Shown here one piece after another: positions 48,588-57,025 of a DNA stretch of 64,000 bases. The stretch is taken from assembly GCA_022813625.1 (NCBI GenBank), contig JAKLMB010000004.1:248001-312000 (forward strand), read 5' to 3'. A program made the position numbers and the translations under genes. The DNA comes from Aaosphaeria pasadenensis (lineage: Eukaryota > Ascomycota > Dothideomycetes > Pleosporales). The notes below the pieces were generated by a model. That model was not told where the DNA came from, did no database searches, and saw nothing but the letters and a program-made list of their open reading frames with translations. Within the stretch, counting starts at the first letter, position 1; the number at the start of each line of letters is the position of its first letter.

Positions 48588-51500
48588 ATGGCAGAGGCAC
48601 TTGGGGTCGTTGGCATCGTCGCGAGCTTCGCCCAGCTCATCGACCTGGGAGGCCGCATCGTGATCCGTCTCCACGAATATCACTCCAGGGCTGGTGACCT
48701 TCCCGAGACATTCAAACACATTGCGAACGAGCTCCCCGTCCTCCTCGATGCGCTCAAGCAAACGCAATCCGCCATCGACACCGGCGTCATAAACGCTACG
48801 TCGAGCCAAGCTCTGCGTCCAGCGATCAATGGTTGCAAGGCTCAGATCGAACAACTAAGCAGCGTTATTGGGAATGCATTACCGGCTTCACGCGACTCGT
48901 GGGTGCGACGCAGTGGGAAGGCGCTTGTTAGCTTTCGGTATGACAGTAAGGCGGCGAAAATCATAGGGGTGATCAGAGACTATGTACAAACTCTTACGTA
49001 TCACGCCACTACTAGCACTTCGAGGGCTTCAGCGGGTATGTATAAACGTTGGATCTTCGAAGTCGATGACTCGTATGTATTCGCTGACAATGAAGGGGTA
49101 GCGCCTCCGGTGGATCGTCCAATTCCCTCTTCCAATGTACCCTTCCGACGCGACCCGAACTTCGTAGACTGTCATATCCTCGAGAAAGTGCAAACTAGAT
49201 TCTCACAACCAGCTAACAGGCTAGCGCTGGTTGGGCTCGGCGGCGTTGGGTATGTATACCACAAGAGCGACAAAAGCTGGCAGGAGGTACATGACGATAA
49301 GCTGACGGATGTGAAAAGTAAATCACAGCTTGCGGTCGAGTACTCGTATCGGGTTCGCGAGATAGACGACTCGATCTGGGTGTTCTGGATACACGCGGGG
49401 ACGACCGAACGCTTTATCGAGGGATATCGGAAGATTGCCGAAAGAGCTAGAATCTCCGGTCGGGATGACCCAGGTGTAGACGTGCTCGCCATTGTCAATG
49501 CCTGGCTGTCTGATGAGTCCAATGGGCGGTGGCTGTTAATCGTTGACAATGCGGATGATATGGAAGTCATCACATCGAATCCGAGCGGAGGACTTGGTCT
49601 CTCGGGGGCCAGCACTGGCGGATCAGCAGGTCCATCTAGGCGTCCAATATGGGATTATATCCCACAATCATCAAATGGATCGGTGCTGGTCACATCTCGA
49701 AACCGTGAGGTCGCTTCTCGCATCACTGGAGCCTACGCAAACATCGTGACAGTCGACCCAATGGACCAAAAATATGCCCTTCGTCTTTTAAAAACCCAAC
49801 TCGGCATGGCCACTACACAACAAATTGAAGAGCAGAAGGAGGAGGAGGCAAAGGCCCTCGTGGAGCTACTCGACCACATGCCTCTCGCTATATCACAGGC
49901 GGCCGCTTATATCAACCAAAGGTCTCCACGCATGAGTATGTCAAGATATCTGCAGCAGGTCCGCGAAAATGACGAAGAAATATCTCGGCTGTTGGAAGTC
50001 GATCTCGGAGACATTCGTAGAGACGGAACAGCATCGAACTCCATAATCCTAACTTGCCAGATGTCGTTCGAGCTCATCCACCGGGAACGTCAGTCCGCAG
50101 CACACCTTCTATCCCTTATGAGCTTGTTTAACCGGCAAGGCATTCCGGAACACTTACTCGCCGGATACTACAAGGAACATGGGACAAGCAAGCTATTTGA
50201 AGACGACCTCAACACACTGCTCAGCTTCTCGCTCATAGCCACAGAGACAGACGGCGAGCACTTTCAGATGCACAGACTTGTGCAATACTCGACCAGGCGA
50301 TGGCTCGAGATACGGTCGGAGCTGGGGGGCTTGAAAGACACATACATCCACTACTTGGCTAGTAAAGCCAGTGTGAACGAGGACCTCGTAAAAACGTACG
50401 ATGATCTGTTTCCACATGCCCAGGCCGCTGCTGCGTATCTTCCGAACAGCGCCGCAGTGTTCAAGGACTGGTCGATTATCATCGGGAATGCTGTCTGGTA
50501 TGCATACCATGTGGGGATGTATCAAGTAGTAGAAGAACTGGCAAGGCTCTGCTTGCGTACAAGGGAAAGTATACCTAATGCAGAAGAGATCAACATAAGC
50601 TGGGCATCCAACAACCTGGCGTACTGCTTACGGGTGCAGGGAAAGTACGCAGAAGCCGAGTCCGTTCTGCATCAGGTTCTGGAAGAGGAAGAAGGGCGCA
50701 ACGGACCAGATGCACAGCCGACCCTAGAAGCCATGGGCCATCTCGCGAATATTTTCAGCGAAAGCGGCAAGTTGAATGACGCGCATGCCTTGTACTCAAG
50801 ACTGCTGCCTGCTCAGGATCGACTATATGGACCACTTCATCAGGACACACTCAGATCACGCGCCCGGTTCGCGGCCTTGTTGGCTCACATGGGACAATTC
50901 AAGGAAGCGGAAGAATTGAACCGAAGCGTATTACAGGAGTTAATCGATCACAATGGCTCGGAGCATGTCACCGCCCTCGAGTCAATGTTCTGCCTGAGCG
51001 ACGTGCTCATGTGCCAGCAAAAGTACGACGAGGCCGTAATTCATCTTCGTAACATTGTTCGAACTTGTGAAAAATCGTTCGGTGCGACACATCCTAGGAC
51101 CTTATCGAGCGCAAGGTGTCTTGGCACGGCTCTCGCGTGTCTAGATGAATTTGAAGATGCAGAACTAATACTGCAACGAACGTTGCAGCATTACACAAGC
51201 TTGTTCGGAGATGAGCATTACTATACTTTGGAGACCTTACAGAGTCTTGCTTTACTATGTCACCGGCAGTGCAAATATCAGGAAGCAGAGGATTTGCAGA
51301 GACGAGTGCTTGCTATAAAGATCAAAGTACTCGGGGAACATCATCCCGATGTGTTTCACGTCTTGAACAGCATTGCCCTGGCGATGAAGTGCCAAGGACG
51401 GGACGACGAGGCTCTCGAAATGATCAGAAAGTGCTTAGAACTGGGAGAACAGGTCTTAGGACCTAATCATTCGCATACCAAACTGACCCGGAATTATTTG

Positions 51501-51659
51501 TTGGCTTGGAGTCACAAACATGATGGTGAAAGGACGGCCAGCGTCGATTTTTGTACTACTGGGCGCGAGGACCAACTTCCACTCTATCGCCCGTTCCAAA
51601 GGAAAATCACGATATCTGATCAACAGAATGTAACACCAGAGAAAGAGATCGGCTTCTAG
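48588..51659 (+). CDS. NLR-type STAND protein: SesA-like N-terminus, NB-ARC, TPR repeats
   Basis: Three exons (48588-49035, 49096-49249, 49319-51659) encode 980 residues; ATG 48588 is preferred over an upstream in-frame TTG. The N-terminal ~145 residues (ALGVVGIVASFAQLIDLGGR, LPETFKHIANELPVLLDALK) match the SesA-type death-fold domain found on fungal NLRs. The NB-ARC region follows: NVPFRRDPNFVDC entry motif, Walker A LVGLGGVG|KSQLA (Lys about residue 202, restored only by splicing), WVFWIHAGT, Walker B RWLLIVDNADD, GSVLVTSRNREVA, and LLDHMPLAISQAAAYI. A winged-helix-like part precedes TPRs from about residue 630 to 945 (YCLRVQGKYAEAESVLHQVL, then repeats near HPDVFHVLNSIALAMKCQGR). Such proteins act in heterokaryon incompatibility and probably non-self sensing, with SesA domains linked to cell-death effectors. 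Both introns are 3n long with no stop (60 and 69 bp). Confidence 0.95.
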   Translation: MAEALGVVGIVASFAQLIDLGGRIVIRLHEYHSRAGDLPETFKHIANELPVLLDALKQTQSAIDTGVINATSSQALRPAINGCKAQIEQLSSVIGNALPASRDSWVRRSGKALVSFRYDSKAAKIIGVIRDYVQTLTYHATTSTSRASAGMYKRWIFEVDDSYVFADNEGVAPPVDRPIPSSNVPFRRDPNFVDCHILEKVQTRFSQPANRLALVGLGGVGYVYHKSDKSWQEVHDDKLTDVKSKSQLAVEYSYRVREIDDSIWVFWIHAGTTERFIEGYRKIAERARISGRDDPGVDVLAIVNAWLSDESNGRWLLIVDNADDMEVITSNPSGGLGLSGASTGGSAGPSRRPIWDYIPQSSNGSVLVTSRNREVASRITGAYANIVTVDPMDQKYALRLLKTQLGMATTQQIEEQKEEEAKALVELLDHMPLAISQAAAYINQRSPRMSMSRYLQQVRENDEEISRLLEVDLGDIRRDGTASNSIILTCQMSFELIHRERQSAAHLLSLMSLFNRQGIPEHLLAGYYKEHGTSKLFEDDLNTLLSFSLIATETDGEHFQMHRLVQYSTRRWLEIRSELGGLKDTYIHYLASKASVNEDLVKTYDDLFPHAQAAAAYLPNSAAVFKDWSIIIGNAVWYAYHVGMYQVVEELARLCLRTRESIPNAEEINISWASNNLAYCLRVQGKYAEAESVLHQVLEEEEGRNGPDAQPTLEAMGHLANIFSESGKLNDAHALYSRLLPAQDRLYGPLHQDTLRSRARFAALLAHMGQFKEAEELNRSVLQELIDHNGSEHVTALESMFCLSDVLMCQQKYDEAVIHLRNIVRTCEKSFGATHPRTLSSARCLGTALACLDEFEDAELILQRTLQHYTSLFGDEHYYTLETLQSLALLCHRQCKYQEAEDLQRRVLAIKIKVLGEHHPDVFHVLNSIALAMKCQGRDDEALEMIRKCLELGEQVLGPNHSHTKLTRNYLLAWSHKHDGERTASVDFCTTGREDQLPLYRPFQRKITISDQQNVTPEKEIGF

Positions 51660-51717
51660 CGTTGCTCAACCCTAGGCTAGCCTACCTCAAACAAGGGCGA
51701 GCCTGGCAAGGTGAAAA

Positions 51718-51927
51718 CTACTGACTTGCAATATGTTGAGCGATGATGGCACCACGTCCTCGCCAAATCGCATTGGTAACGAGTCCAAAGAGAGAAGTCT
51801 GGACAAGTAAATCACCGTAGGCCACGAAAACTTCCAATGTACCAAGAGAGCAAAAGCATACCATGGTGATGGCCACAAGGATACAGAGGTCATAGTACAT
51901 CTTGCCAAAGTCAACAACCTCACACAT
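51718..51927 (-). CDS. Possible small hydrophobic protein or gene remnant
   Basis: From ATG at 51927 the minus strand is open for 69 codons: MCEVVDFGKMYYDLCILVAI then two more hydrophobic stretches (FCSLGTLEVFVAYG, TSLFGLVTNAIW) and a short tail. It lies between the convergent NLR and receptor-like genes. It could be a real short membrane protein, the last exon of a degraded gene, or chance. There is no family match I can name, and no promoter or splice partner is obvious. Confidence 0.2.
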   Translation of the reverse strand: MCEVVDFGKMYYDLCILVAITMVCFCSLGTLEVFVAYGDLLVQTSLFGLVTNAIWRGRGAIIAQHIASQ

Positions 51928-52209
51928 CAAAGTAATGTGAACGCAGATAGCAAACGAAGCAGGTAAAAGCAATCAATTTGCATTATCCATGTCTGTCCAC
52001 CGAAAGACTATAGAATGCTATACAGAGAATAGAACCAGAGGAAACCATGCTTTTATAGCCGACACCAAGCAGTCCGTCCAGGGGATTGCGCACAAAACTC
52101 CACCTTACACCTATCTTGTCTATGCCCCAATTCAGCGGTATCAGCCAATGGCCGAGCAAAAACGGCAGAGTTCAACGAATAGTATCACATCTAAGAAGAA
52201 GAACTTTTG

Positions 52210-54382
52210 TTACTCTGCTACAGGTGCAGAGGGCAGCTTTGCTGTGGTGGCCCTGGACAAAGGTGCTGTGGTAACGCGCGGTGGCGGCGTGGTGGGCCTT
52301 TGACCGGCTGCCTCTGCTCCCCTATCGTCTTCGATTGCACTGCCCTGTCCCTGTTCAACCATTCCCGGAGGAACAGATCGCTTGCGTTGAGCGGCTTCAG
52401 TCGCGGGTGGGAGGGTGTCTGCTCGGCGCGGCGCGGTTGGCGTGAGAGGGCCAATATCATCATTCAGAGACGGCTGATGTGTAGTAGCACGTCGGATGCC
52501 CGGAGCTGGTGCTGGAAAGACGCTGCCGTGACGGCTGTGGGAGAGCGGAGCGGCATCATCTCTAGGACGCTCCGATTCAGGAATTGTGTTCATGGTATTA
52601 CTCGGCCGACGTGCACTGCGACCATCCAAGGGTACCGGTAGGATTGTTGGATTCCTTGTCAGTTCTCCTTGATCCTGTCCAATGGCTTTCTCATTTGCAG
52701 GATGCCGATCCCCAACGACCACTGTGGGTTTGCGATGGCGGCGATGAGAGCGGTGTAGGAGAGAGCCAAGAAGCAACAGTGAGAGGAGTGAGCTGCGTTA
52801 GGTCAGCACTCACCAATTTGCTCGAATGTTATGCGGATGGATGAGGCTATGAGGCAATTCGATATATGCAATGACAATCACTACTCACAGGAGCAAGAGA
52901 CTTCCCAATACTGCGGCACTGACAACCGCAGCCTTTTTCCAGAGGTTTTGCGACTCGTCATTTTGCGACCCAAAGATGCCTGCGTTAGATGATGCATTTG
53001 TAGTTTGCGCTACAACCAACACTGATCTTGTGATGTTGCCAGGGGTCGTTGTTTGCAGAAGGGCAGGAGCATCACTCGTTGCCTTGGGTGTTTGTACTGG
53101 AGTAGTGGGGCGAATTGCGATAGGTGTCGGTGTTGAAGGAGGGTCGGTTACCGTGACGAACACAGTCGATTCAGGTTGACGCGAAGGGTCCCCAGCAATC
53201 TGTTGGGGTTTGTGCAGAAGAAAGGCAGGGAGTTCAATTGGCCGGTCCTGCCGGTTCTGTCGAGGAACATGGCGTACCGGTGATTTGTTTGCGTCATCTG
53301 AACGTCCGATGGTGCGAAGAAGAAGCGCAAAGAAAGCTCTGATCCGAGGGGGTTTATCAGATGTATCTTCAATCTTGCCTGGAAGATCACGAGACTCCCA
53401 TCTTCCTTCGCCTTCGCTGTCGACATCGTCCTCTACTCCAGACTCTGGCGCCGTGGTTTGTACATCCGACTCCTAATCGTTGGGCTCGCTTGCATCATCA
53501 TCCTGTTCGTGTGATTTGGATATGGGCTCGTCGCAGCCTTTCTCGGCGGAGTCCAGGTAGCCGGCGATAAGGCCATAGACTTCTACATCTGCACTCCCCG
53601 CGCTCTGTTGTAGCTCCTGTTCAGTCTTCTTTCCGGCCAACGGGGCACTGAAAAGAGCCAGTGCTTCGGGCTCGAGTCGGGCCCTCAGGGTCTTATCGAC
53701 AAAATCTAGCTTGACGGGCAAGGAGTCCTTATTGAAGGGGAGTATGCTGGCGCTGAGTGGCTTGGAAGCTGTGAGAATGCAATGGAGAGAGTGCAGATAG
53801 GCCTTGTCCGCAAACTTGCTGGTGTTCGACACCTGGACATCAATTGGTTTGTGGAGATCGAGGAAATTGCTGGGTTTGGTTACACGCCATCTGTTAAATG
53901 TAGAGGTGTCCTGATCGATGGAAGAGTCGAAGAACAAGCATGGATCCAATTTTGGAGTCTCTCTCACAGCATCCAACAAACTGGATCGATTGTTGATCAA
54001 CAGGGTGAGTGGGCTTTTCTGTGGATTCGGGAGTGCTTCGGAGAACCAAAACGATGTGCTGACGTTGTGCGTCTGCCGGTGGGAGTCCAATGTGAAGGGG
54101 GCGATGTCGATCTGGCCGACAAAGGACCTGCGGCTTGGGTAATCCGGCTTGCACTGATATAGGTTGAGGGGTTTGTATGATAGGGTGATGTTAGGGTTAG
54201 TAGGACAGCTGATAGTTTGATCGTAGGTGCGTGATGAGGGCAAGCCAGCAACGTGGCTGATGAGGCCTAGTGCGGAAACAATAGCGACGGATCGAAGTTG
54301 GATCTGTGCCGAGATGAGTATGTTGTGGATTGAAGATTTGATACTCTATGCATCTAGCGTTTCGACGTCCTGTACTTACCAT
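52210..54382 (-). CDS. Signal-peptide single-TM (receptor-like) protein interrupted by an in-frame TAG
   Basis: The reading frame is assembled as exon 1 = ATG only (54382-54380, donor GTAAGT directly after it), exon 2 = 54303-52889, exon 3 = 52792-52210, intron phases 0 and 2 (GTGAGT donor, CGCAG acceptor). The joined frame has about 666 codons. MIQLRSVAIVSALGLISHVA is a signal peptide. The ectodomain begins RTYDQTISCPTNPNITLSYK. An acidic part, EQDDDASEPND, reaches TAG at 53473-53475 (codon 278) and the same frame carries on in like style, ESDVQTTAPESGVEDDVDSE. It then runs to a Thr/Pro-rich stalk (FVTVTDPPSTPTPIA), a TM helix (KKAAVVSAAVLGSLLLL|SLL) followed by HRSHRRHRKP, and a ~180-residue cytoplasmic Pro/Arg/Ser-rich tail. 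If the TAG stops translation, a 277-residue secreted protein results. No domain family is recognised. Confidence 0.7.
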
Positions 54383-56126
54383 TGTGAAGCGATGCTAAAG
54401 TGTGAATTAGAGAATGACTGCGGTAACGAGATGAATAGAAGAGTGTGGTCGTTCCTATGACTAGTGGATTGATGAAGCAAAGTCTGAGCCTGCAGTGCTC
54501 TGCTTCGGATAGAGTGAAGAAATGAGATGATGGAGAGTTAATGAATGATGTGGAAGAGACAGAGTGGGGGTTGGGGGTGGGAGTGCGCCCATGTCTCGCA
54601 GAGGGAGAAGGTTCCTGCCATCTTGATAGCCAGTAAACAAACAAACACCGAACGAACGAACGAATGAACGAACCGGCATATAGTCAAGTACGAGTACCGT
54701 CTCCCCCTAGAAGCAATCTCGAACCACACATCTGGAAGGAGTGAAGAATTCAAGTACCTTCGAGTCTTGCGACCAGACAACAAGCCCAGATCAGATGATG
54801 AGATATGAGATAGATTCCACCTCTGGAGTTTTCTGCATGAACGCTTGCTATACGGGCGATATCTATGTTTCCAAGGCAATCTAATGTCTTGCCACCATCT
54901 TCCTATTCGGATCCGGTCTCGTTCGAATAGCAGGTGTTCTTTGACAAGCTACATAAGGTACATAAGTGGGTTGCTCAGGGCTGCCTGTGTTCGTGCATAC
55001 ATAGGTTGATAACCCAGGAGATACACGTATGTACAGGGAATTATAGGAATTGAATTCCATCATGGTTGCCCATTTGGCGGATACTTCGGCAATGCTTCAC
55101 GATGGTGCGACTGTACGCGCGCACTACTCACACGTACAACTGTGTGTATGTAATGGAGAATAGTAAATATTGCGATAAGATCTCAGCATCGTCGACTACG
55201 AGTACGAGTGCGATTTGTGACGTGACGTTGTCGCTAAGCAATAACTAATGTAAATGGAACGGGAATCGGATGGGACCTTTGAGTCCCCCACTTAGCAAGT
55301 AACTATGTAGCAGATTGGTGGCACGCGAACAGATGACGTCGCCCTTAGCAATTTACTAATTCACCCATCCACCCATCACATCACCCACATCAACCACCTC
55401 TGCACATCACCCGGCAGAAGATTCGAACTGTATGGTCTTGTTCTACAAAGTGTAAGGCACTCGTAATAATGATGGCCACCGGCTGCATCCGGATGAAGGG
55501 CGCTAGACACGCTGTTCTAATGGTGCTGATGGAAGCCCCCGGCTACAAAGGTCGATAGATGACGTTTGGTACCTACGGCTTAGCATGGAAATAAGCTATT
55601 CTTAAGCAATGATCGGCCATCTGCTAGGTACGGGGACTTATGTCTTACCTCGTACCATCTCTTCTTGAGTCTTGGATTGGAAGAACCGTCGCCTGTCATG
55701 GGACTGATTTCACATGGCGATCGGGTTGATCTTCTTTAATACCTACCTACCTTATCCTCATCGCATCCCTAGTCTTCGTGTGCTGATAAATCTCCTTTTA
55801 CCATCTCATATTCGCTACCTCATCTCATGTTGAACACATCTACGAGTGCGTCCGGGTTACACATACATTCCAAGCAAACTTCAACGAGACGGATCTGGCA
55901 TCCCAATAATTCTTAGATTACTTTGTTGCACCACCACCGCCATATATTATCAAACCCTTCTAACGCACTTTCCTTCCGGTAATTGCCACTGTGCCTTCTT
56001 CTTAAGAGCCAAACCAGATACCCACTCACCCTTCACAATCTTCCCTCCGCGTATTCCGAGCTATACCTCCATCAACACCACCGAAGGCAATCACAGTACT
56101 ACTATTCTTCTACAACAAACCCCATC
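54383..56126. other. Divergent intergenic region, no gene seen
   Basis: This lies between the start of the receptor-like gene (minus) and the four-TM gene (plus). From about 55.7 kb toward 56.1 kb the sequence is C+T rich, the probable leader of the four-TM gene. A TTCGAA-containing stretch at 55430 is not a tRNA. Confidence 0.55.
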
Positions 56127-57025
56127 ATGGCCGTCATCTGGGGACTAGACTTGAAGGAAATGCAGTGGAGGAAGTTCGGCAACACCTACATGTGGAAAAA
56201 TACCGATTACCACATGCGCCGAACCAAGTTCATCGTCTATCAACTTGCCATGATATTCTGCGTCGTGAGCGAGAGTTTGGGAACCGCAGCATTATCAAGT
56301 CCGCTACACCTCTTTCGAGAACGATTCCTACTGGCTTGTAACTAACACTACGATTAGAATATGTCGACCAGCAAGATTACCTTGAAAACAACGCGCCGGG
56401 CGCAACCATCCATAACAATAACTTCATCGGCATCGCCTCCTACAACATTTTCGTTGGCATTTATGTCGCCACCATCTTCGGGTCCGCGTTCTTCTTCGAT
56501 CTCTTCTGGCCTGAGCGTCAGGAATCCAAAGGCGTCAAGCTCGCCTGGCGAATCTGTTCAGTCCTCGCATGCCTATTCACTCTATCCAGCGCGCTGGGCT
56601 TCACCGTCATCCTGGCCACAAAGGCAGCATACGTGACAGGGGCGAATGCTCGCGGCGTGGAGCAGTATCTAATTTACGTCAAAGAGAGCCCATTGATCTA
56701 CAGAAAGAATGGGCGTGGTATAGCGTCGGTTGTTTTCCTGTGGCTCGGGATGGTCGCCACGATTGCCAGGTATGCCTGAATCAATGCTTTTACTCCGTAT
56801 GCATTAAATACTAACATGATCTATAGCACGGTCATCCTTTGGAAGTCCCTTCAATACATCGACACCTTCGGTCCAAAGTCGAGCCACGCGCGAGCCCGCG
56901 ATTTCCCAGAGAAGGCCAAATCCAGCGAGTCGGTTTCAGTGCCGTCCGCCGCGCACGGCAGATCAGAGGAAGAGCATCGTCCTGCGCCAGCCGTGGCATC
57001 CGCGCAGGCTTATGAGGGCGTATAA
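56127..57025 (+). CDS. Four-TM membrane protein, ascomycete family of unknown function
   Basis: Three exons (56127-56298, 56358-56769, 56827-57025) encode 260 residues. Intron 1 uses an unusual GTCCGC donor; the acceptor TTAG gives the phase-1 join ...GTAALS|KYVDQQDYLENNAPGA, so the join is chosen on frame and sense. Intron 2 has a normal GTATGC donor and a CTATAG acceptor (phase 2). Membrane segments: FIVYQLAMIFCVVSESLGTA, ASYNIFVGIYVATIFGSAFF, ICSVLACLFTLSSALGFTVI and VVFLWLGMVATIASTVILW. The N-terminus (IWGLDLKEMQWRKFGNTYMW) and a charged, Ser/Ala/Glu-rich C-terminal tail are probably cytosolic. I recognise it as a fungal four-helix membrane protein type without a known function. Confidence 0.87.

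Noticed and set aside
55395..55460. tRNA-like GATTCGAACTG stretch
   Set aside because: The flanking bases do not form a T stem or acceptor stem on either strand.
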